This document shows, piece by piece, positions 7,301 to 14,691 of a stretch of DNA of 17,378 bases. The notes below the pieces were generated by a model that worked only from the letters and a program-made list of their open reading frames with translations, was not told the DNA's origin and ran no database searches. This stretch comes from Candidatus Saccharimonadota bacterium. Lineage in GTDB: Bacteria > Patescibacteriota > Saccharimonadia > Saccharimonadales > Saccharimonadaceae. The stretch is from NCBI GenBank assembly GCA_905373315.1, contig CAJPSL010000001.1:1-17378 (forward strand), given 5' to 3'. The translations under genes were made by a program, and so were the position numbers. Every line of letters starts with the position of its first letter. The stretch's first letter is position 1.

Positions 7301-7913
7301 CAGTTGATGCGTGAACAGCTTGCTGGGTGAATTTGCTAGTCAGATAGAACCATAACGCCCCAAGTCCACCAGCAGCGGCCTCATAGACCACGAACGAAAA
7401 TTCTCGGTGCACAAATCCTTGAACACAGGCCATGACGGCAGCCACTGACAGCCCTAGCATGATGCTTTTTTGCTGGCGTGTGAACAAACTGGTGGTAAAT
7501 GGCAGCATAAATGCGTAGAATGCAAAGACGATGATGGATAGGCGTGAAAAGATGTAGTGGAGCCCATGCTGCGTGTCGTTAGGAAAGATAGCTATGGCCA
7601 TGCCACAAAAAGCTATGGTTCGCAGTGCTACCAAACTCAGCCTGGCAGTAGCTACTGCCTCAGCCTGCTCCAAAATGCTAGACATCGACTCCGCCAAGCA
7701 CCACATGATGACTGCCATCATAGCGATAGCAATGTTAAATATAAACGAAGACAATTCACCGCGTTCACCCAGGGCACTGAAGCTCCAGTTTACCCATTGT
7801 GACTCTGAAGTTAAACATGCCGACAGAGTGATCCCCACCAGGAAAACGAGTGTCATCCAAACAGTCAACCTGGCTGGCGCAAGCTTCTGGGTTGACAGAA
7901 TGAATGATTTCAT
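7260..7913 (-). CDS. DUF998-like six-helix membrane protein
   Basis: 217 residues with about six hydrophobic segments: residues 17-35, 56-75, 95-110, 120-143, 150-167 and 172-190. The segment WSFSALGERGELSSFIFNIAI after TM1 resembles the conserved S-x-LG...FN region of DUF998 proteins, whose function is unknown. The ATG at 7911-7913 is 6 nt downstream of an extended -10 (TGG TATAAT) with no Shine-Dalgarno, so it is leaderless. The 3' end overlaps the convergent ThrE-like gene by 41 bp, so the last ~13 codons of each share DNA. It follows the fusA terminator and is separately transcribed. Confidence 0.75.
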   Translation of the reverse strand: MKSFILSTQKLAPARLTVWMTLVFLVGITLSACLTSESQWVNWSFSALGERGELSSFIFNIAIAMMAVIMWCLAESMSSILEQAEAVATARLSLVALRTIAFCGMAIAIFPNDTQHGLHYIFSRLSIIVFAFYAFMLPFTTSLFTRQQKSIMLGLSVAAVMACVQGFVHREFSFVVYEAAAGGLGALWFYLTSKFTQQAVHASTATLQSSVSQQKAS

Positions 7914-7919
7914 GAATAC

Positions 7920-7928
7920 ATTATACCA
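7920..7928 (-). promoter_or_regulatory. Extended -10 promoter, leaderless, for the DUF998 gene
   Basis: Minus strand: TGG followed by perfect TATAAT (7920-7925), then GTATTC and the ATG. No good -35 is seen. The extended TGn motif can compensate. Confidence 0.7.
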
Positions 7929-7932
7929 TATG

Positions 7933-7961
7933 AAAACCCCGGCTGTTGACCGGGGCTTTTT
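7933..7961 (-). terminator. fusA terminator
   Basis: On the minus strand CCCCGG, loop TCAACAG, CCGGGG, then TTTT. On the plus strand the stem is followed by CTTTTT, so it could also stop transcripts coming from the ThrE-like side. Confidence 0.88.
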
Positions 7962-7966
7962 GATGA

Positions 7967-10057
7967 TTATTTGTTGCGCTTTTCGATTATCTCTTGGGCA
8001 ACGTTTGGTGGAACTTCCTCGTACTGAGCTAGCTCCATGGTGCTGGCTGCACGACCCTGTGACATCGAGCGGATGTCTGAGGTGTAGCCGAACATGTTTG
8101 CTAGCGGCACGAAGGCCTTGACCAACTTGGCACCGCCCATCAAATCTTCCATGGTGTCGATGCGACCACGGCGTGAGTTCAGGTCACCGATAATGTCGCC
8201 CATGAACTCTTCTGGGGTGGTTACTTCAACTTTCATGACTGGCTCAAGCAGAATTGGCGTTGCTTGCTTGATACCTTCGCGAGCTGCCAATGAACCTGCC
8301 AATGAAAAGGCCAGTTCTGAGGAGTCGACATCGTGGTATGAGCCATCGTACAGGGTTGCTTTGACGTCAACCACTGGATAGCCAGCGATAACACCGCCTT
8401 CCAAGGTTTCACGAATACCCTTCATGACAGCTGGGCGGTACTCTTGTGGCACCACACCACCCTTAATTTCGTCAACAAACTCAAAGCCTTTACCAGCCTC
8501 ATTTGGTTCAAAGCGTACCCAGACGTCACCATACTGACCACGACCACCAGACTGCTTGGCGTGCTTACCCTGGACTTCAGCCTTGCCCTTAATTGATTCG
8601 CGGAAAGCCACTTGTGGCTCACCGATGTTCGCTTCAACCTTGAACTCACGCTTCATACGGTCGATCAAGATGTCCAGGTGCAACTCACCCATTCCCGACA
8701 TGATGGTCTGACCAGTCTCTTCGTCAGTGTGGATGCGGAAGGTTGGATCTTCCTCAGCCAAACGCTGCAAGGCGAGTGCCATCTTCTCCTGGTCGGCCTT
8801 TGACTTTGGCTCAACGGCGATGGATACTGGTGGCTCTGGGAATTCGATGCTTTCCAAGGCAATCGGGTGCGCTGGGTCAGTCAAGGTGTTACCAGTACCA
8901 GTGTTCTTCAAACCAACCACAGCAGCGATGTCACCAGCAGCGATCTTGTCAATTTCCTCACGCTTGTCGGCGTGCATTCGCACGATACGACCGATGCGCT
9001 CTTTGTCGCCAGTCGTGGTATTTAGGACGTAGCTACCAGAGTTCAGAACACCTGAATAGACACGGATGAAGATCAATTTACCAACAAATGGGTCGGTCGC
9101 AATCTTGAAGGCCAAAGCACTCATCGGTTCTTTGTCGTCTGGTTTGCGGCTCACTTCGTCGCCAGTCTTTGGATTTTTACCCCAAATTTCGTCAACGTCC
9201 AGTGGGCTTGGCAAGTAGTCAACCATCAGGTCAAGCACCTTCTCGACGATGACACCACGACCGTCACCACCAGTGACCAAGAAGAAGTCACCAGCCAACA
9301 CGCGCTTACGCAGCGCAGATTTCAACTCATCAACGGTAATTGCCTCTTCGCCCTGGTCGAGGAACTTCATCATCAATTCATCATCAGCTTCAACAGCATT
9401 TTCCACCAACAAACTGCGGGCGTTTTGACATTTTTCTAACATGTCTGCTGGGATTTCACCCTGCACCAACTCATGGTCAGCAAAGTCAGTATAGGTGTAC
9501 GCCTTCATGTCGATGAGGTCAACCACACCATTGATGGTCTTTTCAAAACCAATCGGGATGTGAATTGGAAAGGCTTGTTTACTCAAACGGTTGTGAATTG
9601 ATTCCAGAGATTTCCAGAAGTCACCACCAGTTTGGTTAATCTTGTTGATGAAGCAGATACGCGGCACACCGTATTTATCAGCCTGGCGCCACACTGTCTC
9701 AGACTGTGCCTCAACGCCCATCTTACCATCAAACACCGTCACTGCACCGTCGAGGACGCGGAGTGAACGCTCCACCTCGGCGGTAAAGTCGATGTGCCCA
9801 GGGGTGTCGATGATGTTGATCTTGTGACCCTTCCAGAAACAAGTCACCGCTGCCGAGGTGATGGTAATACCGCGCTCTTTTTCCTGTGCCATCCAGTCGG
9901 TGGTGGCGCCGCCGTCATCACCCTTGACGGTACCGATTTTATGCGTCAAACCAGTGCGGTACAAAATACCCTCAGTTGTCGTCGTTTTACCGGCGTCAAT
10001 ATGGGCGATAATACCGATATTTCTAAAATTTTTCAGCGGAACATTCGTCTCTGCCAT
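7967..10057 (-). CDS. fusA: Elongation factor G with non-canonical G4 and G5 motifs
   Basis: Ribosomal translocase of 696 residues, normal length. P-loop AHIDAGKTT (18-26), switch I RGITIT, G3 DTPGH (84-88), later domains complete through [12 protein letters not shown] (domain IV tip) and a normal C-terminus. Two guanine-binding motifs differ from the standard. G4 is NKIN (138-141) instead of NKMD, and the G5 region is VTGGDGRG (261-268) instead of the usual CGSAxKNKG. Everything else aligns well with bacterial EF-G, so this is the main fusA and not a paralogue of the RF3 or TetM type. The start has AAGGAAAA at proper spacing and a promoter about 80 nt upstream. It is separated from rpsG by an inserted 224-aa gene, so it is not in the same transcript as rpsL-rpsG. 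Confidence 0.98.
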   Translation of the reverse strand: MAETNVPLKNFRNIGIIAHIDAGKTTTTEGILYRTGLTHKIGTVKGDDGGATTDWMAQEKERGITITSAAVTCFWKGHKINIIDTPGHIDFTAEVERSLRVLDGAVTVFDGKMGVEAQSETVWRQADKYGVPRICFINKINQTGGDFWKSLESIHNRLSKQAFPIHIPIGFEKTINGVVDLIDMKAYTYTDFADHELVQGEIPADMLEKCQNARSLLVENAVEADDELMMKFLDQGEEAITVDELKSALRKRVLAGDFFLVTGGDGRGVIVEKVLDLMVDYLPSPLDVDEIWGKNPKTGDEVSRKPDDKEPMSALAFKIATDPFVGKLIFIRVYSGVLNSGSYVLNTTTGDKERIGRIVRMHADKREEIDKIAAGDIAAVVGLKNTGTGNTLTDPAHPIALESIEFPEPPVSIAVEPKSKADQEKMALALQRLAEEDPTFRIHTDEETGQTIMSGMGELHLDILIDRMKREFKVEANIGEPQVAFRESIKGKAEVQGKHAKQSGGRGQYGDVWVRFEPNEAGKGFEFVDEIKGGVVPQEYRPAVMKGIRETLEGGVIAGYPVVDVKATLYDGSYHDVDSSELAFSLAGSLAAREGIKQATPILLEPVMKVEVTTPEEFMGDIIGDLNSRRGRIDTMEDLMGGAKLVKAFVPLANMFGYTSDIRSMSQGRAASTMELAQYEEVPPNVAQEIIEKRNK

Positions 10058-10101
10058 AATTTTCCTTTATATTACGTTAATTTGTCGAGATCTTTGGTCA
10101 A

Positions 10102-10119
10102 TTTTTTGGCACCAAAAAA
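10102..10119. repeat. 8-bp perfect palindrome in the fusA leader
   Basis: TTTTTTGG, CA, CCAAAAAA. It lies between the fusA promoter and its Shine-Dalgarno. With a two-base centre it is better as a DNA dyad (possible operator) than as an RNA hairpin. The role is unknown. Confidence 0.45.
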
Positions 10120-10134
10120 CTACTCTTATTGCCA

Positions 10135-10143
10135 ATTATACCA
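10135..10143 (-). promoter_or_regulatory. Extended -10 promoter of fusA
   Basis: Minus strand: TGG TATAAT (TATAAT at 10135-10140). The -35 region is weak. It gives a leader of about 70 nt with the palindrome 10102-10119 and an AAGGAAAA site. Confidence 0.7.
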
Positions 10144-10178
10144 GATAGCTACAGAAAATAATAGCTCGATTTTATGGG

Positions 10179-10853
10179 TTAGTTTCCAGGATTATCTTGG
10201 CAATAGCCCAGTAAGTCGTCCCAGTCCACTCCACCAGCATTAGCCTCGTGCCTCATCTTGTACGCGTCACACTCTTGCAATTTGAAATTAGCATTGCGTA
10301 GAAAGATGCCTAGACCTGTTTTAGTAAAGATTTGTCGATCAATTTGCGGGGTTGCTTCATCAATCCAGGATTCTACTATTTCTTGCGTAGCTGGGTCCAT
10401 CAACGCCAGCCCATGACCGGAGAGTTCAAGATACCGCTCCGCCAGCTTGTGTAGTTCATTCATATCGCCCGGCTTATGCATTTGACTCTTCAAATCACTC
10501 GGTACTAAGTCCTTGGGAGATATGCCGGTATCGCGAAGCTGCTCTTTGCAAAGCCCCAGGCCGATAACTGCACCTTTGGCGGTCTCAATCATGACCTTTA
10601 CCGGATCATGGAAAGGATTACCAGTGGATAGATCCCGTGGATTTATGATGACCCCCAGCCCTTTAGCTACCCTGCTCACCATTTCCTGCGCGCTATGTGG
10701 TTGTGCGATATCATCAAGAACATAACCTAACCCACTCTGACCTCTGTGGGTCTCCTCAAAAGTTGTTATCCTCTCCTGCATTCGCTGGGTGGCACCAACA
10801 AAGTCAATGTAGCAATTATTCTTTCGGTCGGGTGAGAATTGTTTTTCATTCAT
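10179..10853 (-). CDS. Unknown protein inserted between rpsG and fusA (224 aa)
   Basis: Not recognised. The protein is soluble, mixed alpha-helical in appearance, with no membrane segment or signal. Motif-like stretches such as GLGLCKEQLRDTGISPKDLVPSDLK and ELSGHGLALMDPATQEIVESWIDEA do not identify a family for me. It lies within the otherwise conserved str region but is insulated. The rpsG terminator is upstream. Its own promoter (-35 TTGCAT, 17-nt spacer, -10 TATTAT) ends 6 nt before the ATG, so it is leaderless. Its stop lies about 35 bp before the fusA promoter. It is probably an independent lineage-specific gene. Confidence 0.8.
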   Translation of the reverse strand: MNEKQFSPDRKNNCYIDFVGATQRMQERITTFEETHRGQSGLGYVLDDIAQPHSAQEMVSRVAKGLGVIINPRDLSTGNPFHDPVKVMIETAKGAVIGLGLCKEQLRDTGISPKDLVPSDLKSQMHKPGDMNELHKLAERYLELSGHGLALMDPATQEIVESWIDEATPQIDRQIFTKTGLGIFLRNANFKLQECDAYKMRHEANAGGVDWDDLLGYCQDNPGN

Positions 10854-10859
10854 CTTTTG

Positions 10860-10888
10860 ATAATATCATAATTAGACATAAAATGCAA
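10860..10888 (-). promoter_or_regulatory. Leaderless promoter of the 224-aa gene
   Basis: Minus strand: -35 TTGCAT (10883-10888), 17-nt spacer, -10 TATTAT (10860-10865), then CAAAAG and the ATG. Confidence 0.7.
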
Positions 10889-10914
10889 ATCCGCCCCAGA
10901 TTACCTGGAGCGGA
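10883..10914 (-). terminator. rpsL-rpsG terminator
   Basis: Minus strand: TCCGCTCCAG, loop GTAAT, CTGGGGCGGA (10 bp, one U-G wobble that only works on this strand), then TTTGCATTTT. The T-rich tail doubles as the -35 box of the next gene. Confidence 0.8.
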
Positions 10915-10936
10915 CGATATCTTGCATGCTCATCGA

Positions 10937-11416
10937 TTAGCCGCGAGCAAAGTGTGCAAAGGCGCGGTTGGCCTCGGCCATCTTGTGGGTGTCTTCCTTC
11001 TTCTTGAAGGCAGCACCGGCCTCGTTGTAGGCGTCAACGATTTCTAGCGCCAAACGCTGCGAGTATGGCATACCGCTACGAGCGCGAGCTGACTGGACCA
11101 GCCAGCTAAATGCGTAGTGCAACTGACGGTGTCCCTGAACTGGGAATGGAATCTGGTAGTTAGCACCACCGACGCGGCGGCTCTTCACTTCAAAGTTTGG
11201 ACTGACGTTTTTCAAGGCTTTCTCAAATACTGCCAATGGATCTTCTGAGTCCAGCTTCTTGGCAGCAGTTTCCAGCGCGGTGTAAACAGCACGCTCAGCC
11301 GCCAATTTTTTGCCGTCCAACATTGACTTATTGATTAAGCGCTGCACCAACACGCTCTGGTAGCGGCGGTCAGGTTGCAATTGGCGTTGTAGTTTCTTGG
11401 TAACTTTACGAGGCAT
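10937..11416 (-). CDS. rpsG: 30S ribosomal protein S7
   Basis: Primary binder of the 3' domain of 16S rRNA; it nucleates the 30S head. 159 residues, usual length. Typical stretches: VLVQRLINKSMLDGKKLAAERAVYTAL, NVSPNFEVKSRRVGGANYQIPFPV and ARARSGMPYSQRLALEIVDAYNEAGAAFKKKEDTHKMAEANRAFAHFA. It starts 2 nt after the rpsL stop, so the two are translated from one message. It is followed directly by a strong terminator, so fusA is not part of this transcript, unlike in the E. coli str operon. Confidence 0.98.
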   Translation of the reverse strand: MPRKVTKKLQRQLQPDRRYQSVLVQRLINKSMLDGKKLAAERAVYTALETAAKKLDSEDPLAVFEKALKNVSPNFEVKSRRVGGANYQIPFPVQGHRQLHYAFSWLVQSARARSGMPYSQRLALEIVDAYNEAGAAFKKKEDTHKMAEANRAFAHFARG

Positions 11417-11418
11417 GA

Positions 11419-11832
11419 TTACTTATCCCCTTTCTTGGTACCGTACTTCGAACGGCCCCGCTTGCGGTTGTTGACACCCTGGAGGTCCAACGCGCCACGG
11501 ACGATGTGATAGCGCACACCTGGAAGGTCAGGCACACGACCACCGCGGATCAAGACCACAGCGTGCTCCTGCAAGTTGTGACCTTCACCGCCGATGTAGG
11601 CCCAAACTTCGTAGCCGTTGTTTAGTTTCACGCGGGCAACTTTACGCAAAGCTGAGTTTGGTTTCTTTGGCGTCTTGGTCGTCACACGCACACAAACACC
11701 ACGCTTGAGCGGTGCATTTTGGTCGTAGTAACGCGTTTTCAGGGCGTTGTGAATGCGACCCAGTGCTGGCGACTTGGACTTTTTCTTGGCCGTTTGGCGC
11801 GGTTTGCGCACCAATTGGTTGATTGTTGGCAT
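11419..11832 (-). CDS. rpsL: 30S ribosomal protein S12
   Basis: Decoding-centre protein of 137 residues with the typical [12 protein letters not shown] start. The [11 protein letters not shown] loop (54-64), which holds the first streptomycin-determining Lys, is normal. The second loop reads [14 protein letters not shown]: residue 101 is Pro where nearly all bacteria have Lys (Lys88 in E. coli numbering with Met). The neighbouring Asp102, the site of methylthiolation in other bacteria, is kept. AAGGAG precedes the ATG. It is the first gene of the rpsL-rpsG transcript, with a long leader of about 200 nt. Confidence 0.98.
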   Translation of the reverse strand: MPTINQLVRKPRQTAKKKSKSPALGRIHNALKTRYYDQNAPLKRGVCVRVTTKTPKKPNSALRKVARVKLNNGYEVWAYIGGEGHNLQEHAVVLIRGGRVPDLPGVRYHIVRGALDLQGVNNRKRGRSKYGTKKGDK

Positions 11833-12045
11833 CCAATTTCTCCTTGGTTGAATTACTAATTATGGCGATTTCGCCTGGTGGCTCTAATGAGTTGGTGCGC
11901 GATTTTACACGCAAAAACCAGCTTCTCTTAGCGCCTACGGCTTGGATTCAGCAACTCCGCCCCGTGTCTTTACCTTTTCTGCCGAGCATGCAGCCTGTAC
12001 ACATTCAAACAACCGCTTACTCCGAAAAGAGGAAACTCTGGGATA
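11833..12045 (-). promoter_or_regulatory. Long untranslated leader of rpsL
   Basis: About 205 nt lie between the predicted start near 12039 and the rpsL ATG, with no convincing reading frame. Small hairpins seen: GGCGA-AA-TCGCC just upstream of the Shine-Dalgarno (11866-11877), CTGC/GCAG near 11980-11992, and GCC-GTA-GGC near 11934-11943. The length suits an autoregulatory ribosomal-protein leader, but I recognise no known motif. Confidence 0.4.
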
Positions 12046-12054
12046 ATTTTACCA
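12046..12054 (-). promoter_or_regulatory. Extended -10 promoter of rpsL-rpsG
   Basis: Minus strand: TGG TAAAAT (TAAAAT at 12046-12051). The -35 region is weak. It lies immediately behind the hydrolase stop codon. Confidence 0.55.
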
Positions 12055-12071
12055 CACATAGCCTAAAAAAT

Positions 12072-13025
12072 CTACTGATTTTTAACTCGAGCGTCAACCT
12101 CTTCTAAGACACCCTTCCACCAGGCCATATTATCTTGGGAAGCGTGGACTGAATGCATAATTTTGAAGCCCACTACTGACATACCAGCCGCACCTAATTG
12201 TTGCACCAATCGTTCATTATCTCTGATGGGGCTTACTTTATCAGCATTAGTGGCACTTACCGTAACTACTGCTTCGCGCAGCGAACGACGACCAGCACCC
12301 ATCAGGTCACTGGCAATATCATTTTCAGGATGGGTGATAGCTCGAGGATATTGCCACAAACCAGTCGGTCGTTGCAGTACCATTTTTGGTAATAGTAATG
12401 GGTCTTCGTTACGGCATCGAGCTGCCCAGTCAGGGTTTGCAGCGATAGTCTCTGTCAATTTATCACCACCGTGAGCAAGAAAACGCATGGCTAATGTGGC
12501 CATGGTTTTAGCCTGACTAGCCTTTTTACTTATCACCGGCGTCTCAAATAAGTCTAGTTGCGATAAGCTCACTTCCCCTGGTGCATGTTTTGCGGCTGAC
12601 GCCGCCAGGTGCGAGCCCAGTGAATAGCCGACCAGTCGCTTCACGTCACCAAAGTCATAGCCCTTCTGGTCGAGCACCGTGCCCACAGCATCCCATTGCA
12701 ATATTGACACTTTCGAAAGATCGCCTTCTTTTAGAGCTTGTTTAATTTCTGAACTCATAGGGTCTGCTTGTGGACTCACTCCTGGATTATCCACTGTAAT
12801 TGCCAACCCCTTGATGTGATCTGCCAAAACTTCTGTTCTCCCTTGCTGCTTTGCTCGCTCACAGTAGTCCGACCATTGCGAAAAAAGTACGGCAACTGGC
12901 GACTCACCATCCGAGAGCGTAGAATCCGCCAGATAAACAGCTCCCCTCAGCTCACTGTCAACTGGTTGAGGTGATTGTATAGCATCTACATCAATAGGGC
13001 CAATTTGCTCAAGCAGCTCACTCAT
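12072..13025 (-). CDS. Alpha/beta hydrolase-fold protein between rpoC and rpsL
   Basis: 317 residues. The nucleophile elbow GYSLGS (133-138, Ser135) follows a strand-like VKRLVGYS. DNPGVS (79-84) sits where the oxyanion loop lies. A late ADKVSPIRD stretch can supply the acid, and HSVHA (His291 or His294) the catalytic His. This order fits an alpha/beta hydrolase or lipase-like enzyme; the substrate cannot be deduced. There is no signal peptide. The ATG at 13025 is 6 nt behind an extended -10 (TGG TATAAT) with -35 TTGTAT, so it is leaderless. It interrupts the usual rpoC-rpsL junction but is bounded by a hairpin upstream and the rpsL promoter downstream, so it is its own unit. Confidence 0.75.
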   Translation of the reverse strand: MSELLEQIGPIDVDAIQSPQPVDSELRGAVYLADSTLSDGESPVAVLFSQWSDYCERAKQQGRTEVLADHIKGLAITVDNPGVSPQADPMSSEIKQALKEGDLSKVSILQWDAVGTVLDQKGYDFGDVKRLVGYSLGSHLAASAAKHAPGEVSLSQLDLFETPVISKKASQAKTMATLAMRFLAHGGDKLTETIAANPDWAARCRNEDPLLLPKMVLQRPTGLWQYPRAITHPENDIASDLMGAGRRSLREAVVTVSATNADKVSPIRDNERLVQQLGAAGMSVVGFKIMHSVHASQDNMAWWKGVLEEVDARVKNQ

Positions 13026-13031
13026 AGTTTT

Positions 13032-13060
13032 ATTATACCATAAATTGTCCCAATATACAA
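13032..13060 (-). promoter_or_regulatory. Leaderless promoter of the hydrolase gene
   Basis: Minus strand: -35 TTGTAT (13055-13060), 17-nt spacer ending in TGG, -10 TATAAT (13032-13037), then AAAACT and the ATG. The -35 abuts the hairpin at 13060-13088. Confidence 0.75.
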
Positions 13061-13088
13061 TTCTCCCCTCTGTTATAGAGGGGAGAAT
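13060..13088 (-). terminator. 12-bp hairpin at the end of rpoC
   Basis: ATTCTCCCCTCT pairs perfectly with AGAGGGGAGAAT around a 5-nt loop, 29 nt after the rpoC stop. There is no clean U-run after it on the minus strand (TGTATATT), so it may be a weak terminator or an RNA 3' end stabiliser. Confidence 0.6.
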
Positions 13089-13116
13089 ATTGCACGGTCA
13101 CTAGACTCGAGTGTGA

Positions 13117-14025
13117 CTACATCTCTGAGAATTCTTCAACCATTTCCTCAGTGTTGTCATCAGTTGATGCTTCATCCTCTTCGACAGCACCCGTCCCCAC
13201 TGGGATCTTGCGGCCGATGATGACGTTTTCCTTGAGGCCATGCAAGTGGTCAGCGCGGCCAGATACGGCAGCGTTGATCAGCACGCGAGTGGTGTCCTGG
13301 AAGGACGCAGCAGATAGCCATGAGTCGCTCCAGATGGACACCTTGGTGATACCGAGTAGTAACTGGGTGTAGCTGATGAGGTTTTTGCCTTCAGCGGCCA
13401 GCTGCTTGTTGGTGTTTACCACCGCAGCCTTGGAGACAATGTCACCCGTCACAAAGTCGCTGTCGCCCGCATCTTCGATTTGGACGCGGCTGAACATCTG
13501 GCGAACGATGATCTCCAGGTGCTTGTCGGCCACGTCTTGACCCTGAGCGGCGTAAATGCGCAGCACTTCGTTGATGATGTAACGCTGGGTAGCTTCAACG
13601 CCCTTCAAGCGCATCAAGTCATGTAGGTTCAATGAACCAGCTGTTAGGCGGTCACCAGCTTCAACGACGTCGTTAGCTTTAACAACCAATTGCATAGTGC
13701 CTGGGATTTCGTAACGAGCTGGTGCGCCAGCTTCAGCAGCGATCACTAGCGTGTCTTCAGCTGCCTCAACCACACCATCAAATGGTGCGACCAGCGGACG
13801 AGTGTCGCCTTCGCCAGTTGCTAGTACGTCGCCAGCCTTGACGCTTGAACCGGCCTTGACCACGATGGTTCGGCCGTCTAGCGGCAAGCGCTCAACTTTG
13901 CCCGATTCTGGAGTGACTTGGACGATGTACTTTTTGCCATCTTCCCAAACGTCAACTAACCCGGCAATTTCCGTAACAAACGCCTGACCCTTTGGTGTAC
14001 GTGCCTCAAACAACTCTATCAACAC
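13117..14025 (-). CDS. rpoC: RNA polymerase beta' subunit, C-terminal segment only
   Basis: 302 residues align with the end of bacterial RpoC, beginning exactly at ELFEARTPKG (in E. coli GLPRVADLFEARRPK). They continue through RYIINEVLRIYAAQGQDVADKHLEIIVRQMF, SDFVTGD, LLGITKVSIWSDSWLSAASFQDTTRVL and HGLKENVIIGRKIPVGTG, then an acidic tail. About two thirds of the protein, including the active-site NADFDGD region, is absent. The upstream sequence is instead the 5' part of an HD-domain gene in another frame. The GTG at 14023-14025 is only the first possible start and has no Shine-Dalgarno. The piece keeps its expected place upstream of rpsL, so the missing part was next to it in the ancestral or true arrangement. 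This is either a rearrangement or a sequence chimera. Confidence 0.93.
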   Translation of the reverse strand: MLIELFEARTPKGQAFVTEIAGLVDVWEDGKKYIVQVTPESGKVERLPLDGRTIVVKAGSSVKAGDVLATGEGDTRPLVAPFDGVVEAAEDTLVIAAEAGAPARYEIPGTMQLVVKANDVVEAGDRLTAGSLNLHDLMRLKGVEATQRYIINEVLRIYAAQGQDVADKHLEIIVRQMFSRVQIEDAGDSDFVTGDIVSKAAVVNTNKQLAAEGKNLISYTQLLLGITKVSIWSDSWLSAASFQDTTRVLINAAVSGRADHLHGLKENVIIGRKIPVGTGAVEEDEASTDDNTEEMVEEFSEM

Positions 14026-14626
14026 ACAAAGCCGGTGATGGGCACTCCACCCAGTCTTCTGTCTCAGGGAAAACGGTTTCTTCCAAGGTTAGACCATAGT
14101 CGGCTAATGTCTCATCGATACCAAACGTCTCCAGTAACGCCCTCAAATCTTGGTCGTGGAGGTTTTCTCCACCTTGGATACCTTGGAAAATCCAGTCTCC
14201 CAAGTGTGAGAAAGCCGTCTGTCCAACGTCAGAAAACAGCGTCCGCAGCTCCAATACGGTTCGCTGTCGGTCGTCAAATCGATCATCACCTTCGGTCATT
14301 TTCCGCACAAAAGCCAAGCTTCCCCAAATGTGTTGCCACCGGGAAAAGAGAGTTGTGTTGGGTACCGTAGAGAACGATGGTGGCAATGTCAGTTGCTCGA
14401 CTGCTTGCAGTCTGCGAAACAGTGGTGAACGTGCCAGTTCCATGAGTAGTGAATCGTACGGCTGTCGGTCACCAATTGAACAGTCTCCCCATACTGCGTC
14501 ATGAATCACCATCGAGTTGTCCTCCAACTCATAGGATGGCATGTGTAGTGAACCCATGATGGTCTCGCCTGGATCGCCTTGATATCCCGGCATGATGTAT
14601 TCTCTGAGGTACAGTTTGTCTGGCAT
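14006..14626 (-). pseudogene. HD-domain protein, 3'-truncated at the rpoC junction
   Basis: 206 residues. From residue ~40 it resembles HD-domain phosphohydrolases: HDAVWGD, SPLFRRLQAVEQLTLP, RWQHIWGSLAFVRKM (first His kept, His99), then LFSDVGQTAFSHLGDW and GGENLHDQ. In the usual L-H-D-x-G-H the two His are Ser132 and Gln136 here, while Asp133 and His141 remain. So the metal site looks damaged even before truncation. The frame stops right after ECPSPALCVDRV, where family members normally continue with DY and more, and that is the point where rpoC sequence begins. The start ATG (14624-14626) is leaderless behind TATACT. The gene lost its 3' part at the junction. Confidence 0.7.
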
Positions 14627-14632
14627 ACTCTT

Positions 14633-14661
14633 AGTATAAGATGTTTATAAGCGTCGCCCAA
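14633..14661 (-). promoter_or_regulatory. Leaderless promoter of the HD-domain gene
   Basis: Minus strand: -35 TTGGGC (14656-14661), 17-nt spacer, -10 TATACT (14633-14638), then AAGAGT and the ATG. Confidence 0.65.
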
Positions 14662-14691
14662 GCATGAGCGATACGTTAGAAAAGGAGCGGT

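Noticed and set aside
13117..14025. Natural split rpoC with a functional start at the GTG
   Set aside because: No Shine-Dalgarno or leaderless promoter precedes the GTG, and the break falls inside a conserved motif. I treat it as a truncated piece unless reads prove otherwise.
14000..14030. IS element or transposon as the cause of the rpoC break
   Set aside because: No transposase gene, terminal inverted repeats or target duplication are visible at the junction. The two gene fragments abut directly.
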